The notes under the pieces were generated by a model. It ran no database searches, was not told where the DNA came from, and saw nothing but the letters and a program-made list of their open reading frames with translations. The position numbers and the translations under genes were made by a program. From a virus, in IMG/VR virus record IMGVR_UViG_3300048587_001123, positions 1-20,550 of that record: DNA of 20,550 nucleotides; one strand, written 5' to 3'. Within the stretch, counting starts at the first letter, position 1. The number at the start of each line of letters is the position of its first letter. Shown here one piece after another: positions 1-6,727 of the stretch.

Positions 1-237
1 TCAGAGGGCGTATTCGCCGCGGCGGAAATGCTGGTCCGCGATGTCCTTCAGCTTCGCGGTGGCGTCCGAAAGCCAGGCCGCTTCGCCCCAGAGCACCGTC
101 TCGGGGTCCGCGCCGAAATGGTCCGCGCTGGCCTGCGTGAGTTCCGCAAGAAGGGCGTCGAATTCGGCCTTCTTCGCGAGGAAGGCGGCCAGGCTGCGTT
201 CCTGGTTGCGGGCGGCGCGGGCGGTGCGGTCGGTCAT
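1..237 (-). CDS. Small conserved phage protein, 78 aa, function unknown
   Basis: A 78-residue protein beginning MTDRTARAARNQ, charged and probably mostly helical, with heptad-like spacing in its first half (FLAKKAEFDALLAEL). I recognise it only as a type of small protein common in alphaproteobacterial phages and plasmids and know no function for it. The ATG at 237 is preferred over an upstream in-frame start at 303 because GGAG lies seven bases before it on the minus strand. The stop codon is at the very edge of the window. It is separated by about 140 bp from the gene behind it and may have its own promoter, so it may not belong to the methyltransferase/DUF488 cassette. Confidence 0.7.
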   Translation of the reverse strand: MTDRTARAARNQERSLAAFLAKKAEFDALLAELTQASADHFGADPETVLWGEAAWLSDATAKLKDIADQHFRRGEYAL

Positions 238-325
238 GCTGGTCTCCGTCGTGGTGCAGGGCTTCCCCTGCGTGTGACGGACCATTCGCGCTGTGGCGCG
301 CACGAGCCAAGCAAGATGCAGCGTT

Positions 326-354
326 ATCTTATTGCGATGATTGGGACTTCTGAA
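326..354 (-). promoter_or_regulatory. Weak sigma-70-like promoter candidate for the leftmost gene
   Basis: Reading the minus strand, TTCAGA (354-349) is followed after 17 bases by TAAGAT (331-326), within a locally A+T-rich patch of an otherwise G+C-rich window. It lies about 90 bp before the start of the 78-aa gene, in the only gap of the left cassette. Each hexamer matches the consensus at four of six positions, so this is a suggestion only. Confidence 0.25.
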
Positions 355-377
355 TCATGGAGTGTGCTGCGCTGACT

Positions 378-1151
378 TTAGAACAGCGTGAGCTGCTCCA
401 CCTCATCGAGCCGAACGACGCCGTTGATCAGCCACGTATCTGGGTAGAGCGAGTGGGTGCCCATCGCCATCAGCATCCCCTTCGTCGGATACTCCTCGCC
501 AAACACGCGCTGCATCTCTGCAAGCGCCCGCTGCTCCCCATACGCTTGCCGCCACTTGTAGAATGTCGCCTCGATCTCCCAATCCTGGCAGGTCCCTTGG
601 CGGATGCCGTCGTCCGTCTCGTAGCGGTACTGGAACCTAAACGGGCAAGGCTGATACGGGATCAGCGGTTTGGTGTTGAAGAGATCGCTCTGGTTGTGAA
701 GAGCAGCAAAGGCCGTGCCTTCTCGCGCGAGTTCCTCATCCGTCTTCCGCTCATGGGAGAAGCCGAGGATGCGCGCCTTCAGCAGCGCAAGACTGCGCTT
801 CGCTTCGCGTTCACGCTTGAGACCAGTGACGATACGGGCCGCCAGAAACCGCTGGCGCTCCGTTTGCCGAAGCTCGCCGACCACTCGGATACTGTCCTGA
901 TCGACCCGCCGACTCTCCGGTCGGGGGTCGTCATTAGGCAGGCGCCACCGAAAACGAATGCGATCCCATCGGCCGAATTTCTGTCCCTCATCCAGCGTGC
1001 GGAAGGCAACGGGATACAGCCGCAACCAACTACCCTGCAGGTCAATTCCCGCGCAGCACACTGTCTCGCCGTGCTTTTGCCCAAGCTGCGGCGCAGCTTT
1101 GACGATGACGACCGCCTCGGCCTCACCAGAGGTGGGTGGTGGCGCGCTCAT
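378..1151 (-). CDS. Uncharacterised partner protein of DUF488, 257 aa
   Basis: This family is often encoded directly beside DUF488 proteins, but I know no biochemical role for it. The N-terminal part (about residues 13-60) is compact and strand-rich (VVIVKAAPQLGQKHGETVC, then WLRLYP). A basic middle follows, and the C-terminal third has aromatic-rich conserved-looking blocks (FRFQYRYETDDG, DWEIEATFYKWRQAYG, GTHSLYPDTWLINGVV). No nuclease, kinase or membrane signature is obvious. The ATG at 1151 is chosen because GAGG sits five bases upstream; a TTG at 1187 would add 12 residues. It overlaps the end of the DUF488 gene by 29 bases, which implies coupled translation and perhaps a physical complex. 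It closes the four-gene cassette that starts with two methyltransferases. Confidence 0.75.
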   Translation of the reverse strand: MSAPPPTSGEAEAVVIVKAAPQLGQKHGETVCCAGIDLQGSWLRLYPVAFRTLDEGQKFGRWDRIRFRWRLPNDDPRPESRRVDQDSIRVVGELRQTERQRFLAARIVTGLKREREAKRSLALLKARILGFSHERKTDEELAREGTAFAALHNQSDLFNTKPLIPYQPCPFRFQYRYETDDGIRQGTCQDWEIEATFYKWRQAYGEQRALAEMQRVFGEEYPTKGMLMAMGTHSLYPDTWLINGVVRLDEVEQLTLF

Positions 1152-1695
1152 CGCTGCCTCGGGAACTGGGCCGAGCTGGTGGATCAACGCGGAGATGCGT
1201 CACTCGGATGCCGGTTGCTGCGGTCATGGCATCCGCCACGATCGAGCGGTGGCAGCCGTCGTGGTCTCGCTCGAAGCAAAGTAGGCAGGATCGCACGGCG
1301 GTGGCTTGGCGGCTCGCCTCTGCCAAGGCCGTCTGTGCAGCGGTCCCGGCGAGGTGCCGTGTGTAGATGCGCAGAAAGCCAGGATGGTCGCCTCGTCGCG
1401 CAGCTTCACGCCCAGGCTTTGGGTCTCCGAGATCGCGCAGGTGCAGATACTGGATCCCGCTCTCAGCGAGCGCGGCGGCGAGGGCTGACTTCGAGAAGCC
1501 ACGCTTTCTGGAGAGCGGCAGCTCTCGCACGTCGATCACCTGCTTGATGCTGGCGGAGGCCAGCTTCGCAAGGAACGACGCCAGATCCGCTCCTTCATAG
1601 CCAATGGTGTATACCTGTCGCTGCGGCACAGCCGGTCCTCGAAACGGGTTGGTCAAAAGGCCTAGCGAGGGGGTAGCAGTGTGCCCCGTGGTCAC
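1123..1695 (-). CDS. DUF488 family protein
   Basis: A DUF488 (COG5483-type) protein of up to 190 aa. Visible family blocks are TIGYEG at residues 30-35, DVRELPLSRKRGFSK at 55-69, HLRDLG at 85-90 and a Cys/His cluster with C137, C140, C148 and H149 inside CLLCFERDHDGCHRS. The clustered Cys/His and Arg residues suggest a catalytic or metal/nucleotide-binding site, but the reaction of the family is not established to my knowledge. The GTG start at 1695 overlaps the stop of the preceding methyltransferase as GTGA, so translation is probably coupled; the first 25 or so residues look unconserved and a later start cannot be excluded. It overlaps its downstream partner gene by 29 bases. It is probably cytoplasmic, as no signal peptide or membrane segment is seen. 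Confidence 0.85.
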   Translation of the reverse strand: MTTGHTATPSLGLLTNPFRGPAVPQRQVYTIGYEGADLASFLAKLASASIKQVIDVRELPLSRKRGFSKSALAAALAESGIQYLHLRDLGDPKPGREAARRGDHPGFLRIYTRHLAGTAAQTALAEASRQATAVRSCLLCFERDHDGCHRSIVADAMTAATGIRVTHLRVDPPARPSSRGSDERATTHLW

Positions 1696-2948
1696 GCAAT
1701 CACCGTGGCGGTCCCGACATCGCGCGCCGCGGCGATATCGGCAAAGATGCGGTCGTTACCCTCCAGCACCGCCGCTTCGCCGGTCGTTTCCTGCCAGCGC
1801 CGCACGATCACGTCGGCATAGGCGGGGTCGATTTCCAGCAGCACAGCACGCCGCCCGGTGCGCTCCGCCGCGATCATCGTCGTGCCCGAGCCGCCGAAGC
1901 AGTCCAGCACCGTGTCGCGCGGCTTGCTGCTGTTGCGGATCGCGCGCTCGACCAGCGCCACCGGCTTCATCGTGGGATGCAGGTCGTTGCGCGCCGGCTT
2001 GTCGAAGTGCCAGACATTCCCCTGATCGCGCGCGCCGCACCAGTAGTGCTGCGCGCCGGCCTTCCAGCCGTAGAGCATCGCCTCGAACTGCTGGTGGTAG
2101 TCCGCGCGGCCGAGGGCGAAGGTGTTCTTCGCCCAGATGATCGTGCTCGACCACTTCCCGCCCGCCTCCTGCCAGACGCGATGCAGTGTCGGCCATTCGG
2201 AGGAGGACATGCAGACGTAGCAGGCGCCCTTCGTGACCGAGAGCAGGTTGGCCAGCGCGGGACGGAGGAACTCGGGAAAGCCACCGCCGAGCGCGTCATT
2301 CGCAATGGTCATCTTGGCGGCGGTGCCGCCCTCATAGGCCACGTTGTAGGGCGGATCGACGAAGCCCATGTCGGCCAGGTGACCGGCACCGAGCGCGCGC
2401 TGGACGTCCGCCATCTTCGTCGCGTCGCCGCAGAGGAGTCGGTGGTCGCCGCAGCGCCAGCGATCGCCCGTGCGCGTGACGGGCACCACCGGCGGTGGCG
2501 GCGCCTCGTCAGCATCATCGCCGAGGCCGGCATCCGCCGCGGCCAGCAGCCGGTCCAGCTCCATGCCGGAGAAGCCGAGCACGTCGAGGTCCACAACCGC
2601 CTCGTCGCGGATGCGTGCGATCTCGGCGGCCAGCAGCGCCTCGTCCCAGCCCGAGTTCAGCGCGATCTGGTTGTCGGCGAGACGGAGCGCCCGGGCCTGC
2701 GCCTCCGTCAGGTGCGCGAGACGGATCGCCGGCACCGCCGCCATCCCGAGGCGCTTGGCGGCCATGACCCGGCCGTGGCCCGCCACCAACACGCCGGCGG
2801 CGTCCACCAGCACGGGGTTCACGAAGCCGAACTCGGCGATCGAGGCGGCGATCTGCGCCACCTGATCCGGGGAATGCGTTCGCGCGTTCTCGGCATAGGG
2901 CATCAGCGCGGCGACGGGGATGGTGGCGACCGCGAGATCAGGCAGCAT
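1692..2948 (-). CDS. ParB-like domain fused to DNA methyltransferase (DPPY type), 418 aa
   Basis: Predicted to transfer a methyl group from S-adenosylmethionine to an exocyclic amino group in DNA. Residues about 8-100 form a ParB/sulfiredoxin-like domain with the GHGR motif at 57-60. The methyltransferase follows, with motif IV DPPYN at 198-202, HPTMKP at 324-329 and the SAM-binding FGGSGTT at 351-357. The order IV before I fits the beta class, and DPPY favours N6-adenine over N4-cytosine. The target sequence cannot be read from the protein. The ATG at 2948 overlaps the end of the first methyltransferase gene by 11 bases and has GGAGG nine bases upstream; its own stop overlaps the DUF488 start. 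No cognate restriction endonuclease is adjacent, so it may be an anti-restriction or epigenetic enzyme, or the modification arm of the cassette. Confidence 0.92.
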   Translation of the reverse strand: MLPDLAVATIPVAALMPYAENARTHSPDQVAQIAASIAEFGFVNPVLVDAAGVLVAGHGRVMAAKRLGMAAVPAIRLAHLTEAQARALRLADNQIALNSGWDEALLAAEIARIRDEAVVDLDVLGFSGMELDRLLAAADAGLGDDADEAPPPPVVPVTRTGDRWRCGDHRLLCGDATKMADVQRALGAGHLADMGFVDPPYNVAYEGGTAAKMTIANDALGGGFPEFLRPALANLLSVTKGACYVCMSSSEWPTLHRVWQEAGGKWSSTIIWAKNTFALGRADYHQQFEAMLYGWKAGAQHYWCGARDQGNVWHFDKPARNDLHPTMKPVALVERAIRNSSKPRDTVLDCFGGSGTTMIAAERTGRRAVLLEIDPAYADVIVRRWQETTGEAAVLEGNDRIFADIAAARDVGTATVIA

Positions 2949-4404
2949 CGACCAACGCCTCCGTCCGCGCCGCGGCAACGGCGTCGTAACCTCGGCCGTC
3001 GCCATCCAGCGTGACGTTCAGTTCGGGGAACAGCATGCGGTAACGGGCGATCGCCAGATCGACATAGGCCGGCGCGAGCTCGATCGCCCGGACCTTCCGT
3101 CCCGTGCGCTGCCCGGCGAGGATGGTGGTGCCGGAGCCGGCAAAGGGCTCGAACACCGCGTCGCCGAGGTTGGCGTAGGTCTGCATCAGGAACTCCGGCA
3201 GCGCGACGGGGAACACCGCCGGGTGCTCGGTCTCGATGCCGCGCCCCTTGTGCCGGGTGATCCGCAGCACGCTGTCCGGGATGCGCATCTCCTGCACCGG
3301 CAGGCCGATATGGGTGTAGGCCTTTACCTCGCCGTCCGCGGCGCGCAGCCCGCTGCCCTTGTTCGGCGTGCCGGCCCACTTGCACGGCACGATCTTGTTC
3401 GGAGTGCGGGCCTCGCGGTTGAAGTGGAAGACCAGCTCGAAGGCCGGCGCGAGACGGCCGTTCCAGTCGCCCGGCAGGCCGGGGCCCTGGTCCCAGGCGT
3501 AGAGCCCGAAACGACGCCACCCCTGCGCGCGCATCCAGTCAAGCCAGCCCTGCCAGTAGGGCTGCCATTCCCCCTCACGATGGATCAGGCCGAGATTCAC
3601 CAGCACCTGACCGTCGCCGCGCAACGCGCCGGAGGCAGCAGCGAAGACGCCGCGCATCAGCGCATCCCAATCGGGGACGCCGCCGGTGGTGTAGGCGCGC
3701 TGGTTCCCGTAGGGCGGGCTGGTGAACAGCAGCGCGGCGCGGTCCTCGCCCATTACGCGCGCCACTGAGGCGGCGTCGGTGCTGTCGCCGCAGAGCAAGC
3801 GATGATCGCCCAGCAGCCAGAGATCGCCTGGACGGGTGACGGCCTGGCGCGGCGGCTCCGGGTCGGCGTCGGCGGGATCGTCCGAAGGCTCCTCCGCATC
3901 CGCAGCGCCTGCCGGACCGCCCCCCTCGGCGGGATCCGCGGACAGAGCCTCGGGCGCGTCGCCGTCGGACACGGCGTCTCCAGCCGCCGCGAGGATGTCT
4001 GCGAGCTCATCCGCCGAGAAGCCGAGTGCGCCGAGGTCGATGTCATGCGCCGCCTGCACCGCGGCCAGTGCATCACGCAGCAGCGCCTGGTCCCAGGTCG
4101 CATTCTCCGCGATGCGGTTGTCGGCGAGGCGCAGCGCCTCCTTCTGCGCGGCGGACAGATGCCGCAGCACGATCACCGGCACCTTCGCCATGCCGAGCGC
4201 GGACGCCGCCTCGAGCCGGCCGTGGCCGGCGATCAGCACGTCCGCCTCATCGACCAGCAGCGGGTTGGTGAAGCCGAAGGCCAGCATACTGGCCTTGATC
4301 TGCTCCAACTGCTCGGCGCTGTGCACGCGGGCATTGCCGGCATGCGGGCGCAGCTCCGCCACCGGACGCAGCAGGATCTTCGCCGCCATCCAGGGGAGCG
4401 TCAT
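2938..4404 (-). CDS. ParB-like domain fused to DNA methyltransferase (SPPY type), 488 aa
   Basis: A second methyltransferase with the same architecture as its neighbour but clearly divergent from it. A ParB-like domain occupies about residues 8-105 (AGHGR at 59-63), then comes an acidic, Pro/Ala-rich linker at about 143-188, then the catalytic domain with TSPPY at 228-232 and FAGSGTT at 421-427. SPPY is frequent in N4-cytosine enzymes, so the two paralogues may modify different bases; this is family knowledge applied by inference. The start is uncertain. ATG codons at 4404 and 4389 are both in frame, neither has a clear Shine-Dalgarno sequence, and the frame stays open to 4590 through repeat DNA that does not look coding. 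Four copies of a 9-bp repeat sit just before the start. It heads the overlapping cassette. Confidence 0.9.
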   Translation of the reverse strand: MTLPWMAAKILLRPVAELRPHAGNARVHSAEQLEQIKASMLAFGFTNPLLVDEADVLIAGHGRLEAASALGMAKVPVIVLRHLSAAQKEALRLADNRIAENATWDQALLRDALAAVQAAHDIDLGALGFSADELADILAAAGDAVSDGDAPEALSADPAEGGGPAGAADAEEPSDDPADADPEPPRQAVTRPGDLWLLGDHRLLCGDSTDAASVARVMGEDRAALLFTSPPYGNQRAYTTGGVPDWDALMRGVFAAASGALRGDGQVLVNLGLIHREGEWQPYWQGWLDWMRAQGWRRFGLYAWDQGPGLPGDWNGRLAPAFELVFHFNREARTPNKIVPCKWAGTPNKGSGLRAADGEVKAYTHIGLPVQEMRIPDSVLRITRHKGRGIETEHPAVFPVALPEFLMQTYANLGDAVFEPFAGSGTTILAGQRTGRKVRAIELAPAYVDLAIARYRMLFPELNVTLDGDGRGYDAVAAARTEALVDAA

Positions 4405-4414
4405 GATGCCATCC

Positions 4415-4495
4415 GGTTTGCAGGAGGTTTGCAGGGCCGCGGCCCGCGTCGGTTTGCAGCTAACGATCTGAAGCCGCGCGGAAAGGCTGCAAACC
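4415..4495. repeat. Four copies of GGTTTGCAG upstream of the methyltransferase
   Basis: GGTTTGCAG occurs at 4415-4423, 4426-4434 and 4451-4459, and its reverse complement CTGCAAACC at 4487-4495. All four copies are exact and lie within 81 bp immediately before the methyltransferase start. The spacing of the first two starts is 11 bp, about one helical turn. The arrangement suggests an operator for a regulator of the methyltransferase cassette, possibly autoregulation through the ParB-like domain; this function is inferred. Confidence 0.65.
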
Positions 4496-4584
4496 GCAAC
4501 CCATATTTCCGACCTGGCGCTAGCGATGTTGCGCGCTTCCGCCCCCCGCATACGCCGAGCCCAGGAAGGACCCTGCGGCTGGCG

Positions 4585-4616
4585 AGCCACAGTGGCTGCT
4601 CAGCCGCGCTGTGGCT
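4585..4616. repeat. Nested inverted repeat (possible structured RNA or cruciform)
   Basis: Outer arms AGCCACAG (4585-4592) and CTGTGGCT (4609-4616) are perfectly complementary and enclose an inner hairpin GGCTG-CT-CAGCC (4594-4605). AGCCAC-A-GTGGCT (4585-4597) is also an alternative palindrome. No T-tract follows on either strand, so it is not a canonical intrinsic terminator. It lies in the non-coding gap between divergent genes. Confidence 0.45.
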
Positions 4617-4779
4617 GATGAGCCGCGGTGCCGAAGGCTGCTCCCGCAATTCATCATCGTGGGGAGAGTCTACGAGATGCGGATTCCGCTCCGCCAGCCG
4701 GTGAATTGTAACAGCGCTGTTGATGCGGGCCTGATGTGCCGCTTACCCTCGTCGCACTCATTGGCAGGGTCTGGGATAC

Positions 4780-5304
4780 TTGAACGACATCGCGATCACT
4801 GCCGCAGGCAGGCGAACATATCCAGGCGAGCTCGCTGCACCACACGTCGTTCGGCGGCTCGCCGATGAGTATCGGAGCGCCGCTCACCTCCTTCTTCCTA
4901 CCGGACGTCGCGGTGACCCATTGTCTCGTGCCCCATATCGGTTCGCGGCAATCCACGCCATCGAGCTTTACCTCAACGCGTTCCTTTTGAAGCAAAGCGT
5001 CGAACCAAGCGTCGTTCGCCGTATGCAGCACGATCTATCCGCCCGCACCAAGCTGGCGATCGATTCTGGCCTCAGACTACGCAAACGGACGGAATCGCAT
5101 CTCCACGACATGACTGGAAATCGGGAATATCTCATCACGCGCTATGGTGCTGAGCTGACCGCGACCATGTCGCAAATCAACCGATTGACGGCCACGCTCG
5201 ACGAGGTGGCGAAGAAGGTCACGGTGGCGGTCCCCAATCCGGCCGGTTGTGCAGGCACGTCGTCCGCGACCCGCAACGCGCAAGGCGAAGGAACTGTCGT
5301 CTAG
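4780..5304 (+). CDS. HEPN-like protein, 174 aa, candidate phage cargo gene
   Basis: Residues about 22-147 resemble small HEPN-fold proteins: an alpha-helical core with AIHAIELYLNAFLL at 57-70, MQHDL at 82-86, a polar RKRTESH stretch at 101-107 (R-X5-H, compatible with the HEPN RNase signature) and NREYLITRYG at 114-123. The last 25 residues look unstructured. HEPN proteins are commonly RNases of toxin or abortive-infection modules, or their non-catalytic partners; which applies here is unknown. The start is a TTG at 4780 with only a weak GGCAGGG upstream. It is transcribed against the surrounding operon and has its own upstream gap, which is typical of a moron (a host-benefit gene carried by a prophage). 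No antitoxin such as MNT lies beside it on the same strand. Confidence 0.6.
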   Translation: MNDIAITAAGRRTYPGELAAPHVVRRLADEYRSAAHLLLPTGRRGDPLSRAPYRFAAIHAIELYLNAFLLKQSVEPSVVRRMQHDLSARTKLAIDSGLRLRKRTESHLHDMTGNREYLITRYGAELTATMSQINRLTATLDEVAKKVTVAVPNPAGCAGTSSATRNAQGEGTVV

Positions 5305-5330
5305 CGTTGGCGAAAGAGGCAGCCGCCCGC

Positions 5331-5666
5331 CTACAGCGTGTCCCGCGCCCGCTCTACCGCATCCCGCGTCGCGACAAGCGCCGCCAAGGTGACGCCAGCC
5401 TGCTTCACCGCGGCTGCCTCGTCGGGATCGACGTAGGAGACCTGCTCCTCGGCATCGACGACACCGGACGCCAACTGCTCGTGCAGTTCGTCGAGCCGGG
5501 TCTTCACCTCAGCCGGATCGGCATCCGCCTCGCCAAGCCATTCACCGACGATGATCTCGACCTCGCGCGCCATGCGGGTCGGCTGCACCCCACGCACCGC
5601 CATCGTCTGCAGGCGCACCAGCGCCGCATCGAGAGGGCGTGTCGCTGCCCGGCGACGTGCTGCCAT
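5331..5666 (-). CDS. Small phage protein, 111 aa, function unknown
   Basis: The N-terminus is very basic (MAARRRAATR), followed by a helical middle (VGEWLGEADADPAEVKTRLDEL is interrupted by acidic patches) and an Asp/Glu-rich centre. I do not recognise a functional family. The ATG at 5666 is preferred over the open frame to 5702 because GGAGG stands seven to eight bases before it. The gene is convergent with the HEPN-like gene (26-bp gap) and divergent from the 68-aa ORF at 5741. A perfect LexA box lies 37 bp upstream of its start, so it may be SOS-controlled. Confidence 0.75.
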   Translation of the reverse strand: MAARRRAATRPLDAALVRLQTMAVRGVQPTRMAREVEIIVGEWLGEADADPAEVKTRLDELHEQLASGVVDAEEQVSYVDPDEAAAVKQAGVTLAALVATRDAVERARDTL

Positions 5667-5702
5667 GACCGTCCTCCTTCGTGAGCACGGCCTCTCTATC
5701 AT

Positions 5703-5717
5703 GTTCTTGTATTGTTC
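5703..5717. promoter_or_regulatory. LexA (SOS) box, GTTC-N7-GTTC
   Basis: GTTC at 5703-5706 and GTTC at 5714-5717 are separated by exactly seven bases (TTGTATT). This is the direct-repeat LexA site known from alphaproteobacteria. It lies in the A+T-rich gap between the divergent genes that start at 5666 (minus) and 5741 (plus), where an operator is expected, and could repress either or both. A second perfect copy occurs at 16240. Confidence 0.75.
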
Positions 5718-5740
5718 TCATAGGGGCGATATGCGTCCGC

Positions 5741-5947
5741 ATGCCCGATGGCGAGCCACCCCGCCTTCCTCCGCCATGGCTCAGCCCGTCGACACTGGCC
5801 GCCGCGCGGGCTGCGCGGCGACCTCCCGATCCGTTCACCAGGGTCGACACCAGCAAGGCGGTGTACGACGCCATTCTGGCCCATCATCCCGCCCTGCCAT
5901 TCACGCTGATCGGCGAGGCCGCCGCCTTCGTGCTCGGCATGGAGTGA
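5741..5947 (+). CDS. Small ORF, 68 aa, possibly SOS-regulated
   Basis: No other plausible gene occupies 5667-5952, and this frame fills the gap exactly, ending six bases before the convergent gene's stop. Third codon positions are strongly G/C in this frame, unlike the overlapping Arg-rich frame starting at 5731. The N-terminal half is Pro/Ala/Arg-rich and the C-terminal half looks folded (TSKAVYDAILAHHPALPF, then IGEAAAFVLG). I do not recognise it. The ATG at 5741 has AGGGG 14 bases upstream, longer than usual; the longer frame from GTG 5681 would place the LexA box inside the coding region, so I reject it. If expressed from the box upstream it would be a damage-induced phage protein, for instance an antirepressor or inhibitor, but that is speculation. 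Confidence 0.5.
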   Translation: MPDGEPPRLPPPWLSPSTLAAARAARRPPDPFTRVDTSKAVYDAILAHHPALPFTLIGEAAAFVLGME

Positions 5948-5952
5948 CCAAC

Positions 5953-6507
5953 TCACGCTGCTCGCCGGGCCGGCGCCAGTCCATAGACCGCGGCCAGGAC
6001 ACCCAGCGCGGCAACGAGCATGCCCTGCGCCTGCGCGTGGCCAACGCTGCGACCACCCCAGCCCTGGCGCTGCGCCCATTCACGCACCGAGCATTCCAGC
6101 CCGACCACGTGCCAGACGCAGGAGCCCGCGGCGCTTTCGAAGCCGCCCAGCGTCATTATGGCATGCGCGACCCGCTCGCGTGCTGCGACCTGGCGATCGG
6201 TGAGGGAATCACCGGAGCCGCCGGGAATGCGGATCAGCGGCATGGCGCGCAGCTGATCCAGCGCGGCGACGCGGAACTGCCGGCGGAACACCGCGCCGGC
6301 GTCGTGCATCTCCTGCGTGATGGTGCCGTTGATGAGCATCTGGCCGAGGGTGTCGACCGTGCGACGGTGCACGACCGGCAGCCCCGTCTCCGGGTCAGCT
6401 TCGCGCATCGGCTCCCCCACTGGCCCGTGCTGGAGCCGCCATTTCGAGGGCATTGCCAGATCCTCGCCCTTGGGCTTCGCGGTCCTGGTCCTGCGCTTAC
6501 CGGCCAT
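5953..6507 (-). CDS. DUF6456-like phage protein, 184 aa
   Basis: After a basic N-terminus (MAGKRRTRTAKPKG), the protein contains the block pattern I associate with DUF6456-like proteins of alphaproteobacteria: ITQEMHDAGAVFRRQFRVAALDQLRA in the middle, then RQVAARERV, a LGG turn, CVWHVVGLECSVREWA and an Ala/Leu-rich C-terminal helix (MLVAALGVLAAVYGL). The family is thought to have DNA-binding relatives, but no function is established. The ATG at 6507 has GGGAG upstream and overlaps the end of the 76-aa gene by 11 bases. It ends the coupled RuvC/76-aa/DUF6456-like run. The family name is from memory of the pattern and should be checked by profile search. Confidence 0.7.
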   Translation of the reverse strand: MAGKRRTRTAKPKGEDLAMPSKWRLQHGPVGEPMREADPETGLPVVHRRTVDTLGQMLINGTITQEMHDAGAVFRRQFRVAALDQLRAMPLIRIPGGSGDSLTDRQVAARERVAHAIMTLGGFESAAGSCVWHVVGLECSVREWAQRQGWGGRSVGHAQAQGMLVAALGVLAAVYGLAPARRAA

Positions 6508-6727
6508 GGTGGTTCTCCCTGTTGCGTCGGCCCCAGCGCCGGTTGGCCTCGTTGGTGATCGCCTGGCGCAGCCAGTCGTCGGTGATGTCGGCGACGGGCA
6601 GAGCGGCGATGCCGTGCCGATGCCAGGCGGCCGCACGCATGGCGTTCACCTCGCTGTCGTTGGTCGGGCTGCGCGTCCCGCGGTCGAGGCAGGAGCGGGG
6701 TGGTTGCGGTGCGCCGTGTATGCTCAT
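6497..6727 (-). CDS. Small phage protein, 76 aa, function unknown
   Basis: The C-terminal part (HGIAALPVADITDDWLRQAI followed by an Asn/Arg-rich tail) looks folded, while the first 30 residues are Pro/Arg-rich and low in information. The ATG at 6727 overlaps the stop of the RuvC-like gene as ATGA, which supports translation from there; a second ATG at 6640 would give a 47-aa protein that keeps only the well-folded part. It in turn overlaps the next gene by 11 bases. No family recognised. Confidence 0.6.
   Translation of the reverse strand: MSIHGAPQPPRSCLDRGTRSPTNDSEVNAMRAAAWHRHGIAALPVADITDDWLRQAITNEANRRWGRRNRENHHGR

Larger units (their letters stand above)
4405..4779. other. 375-bp gap between methyltransferase and HEPN-like gene
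   Basis: I see no convincing gene here. The gap holds the leader of the minus-strand methyltransferase operon (four GGTTTGCAG-type repeats, 4415-4495), a perfect 12-bp palindrome GGGCCGCGGCCC at 4434-4445, a nested inverted repeat at 4585-4616 and the upstream region of the divergent HEPN-like gene. Promoters for both directions are expected in it, but I could not assign clear hexamers. Confidence 0.6.

Noticed and set aside
357-1547. Long plus-strand open frame opposite the DUF488 and partner genes
   Set aside because: Antisense shadow; Arg/Leu-rich composition without recognisable domains.
4405-4590. N-terminal extension of the first methyltransferase up to 4590
   Set aside because: The extra residues come from repeat DNA (two SCKP words), match no part of the ParB-like domain and precede the conserved start by over 60 residues.
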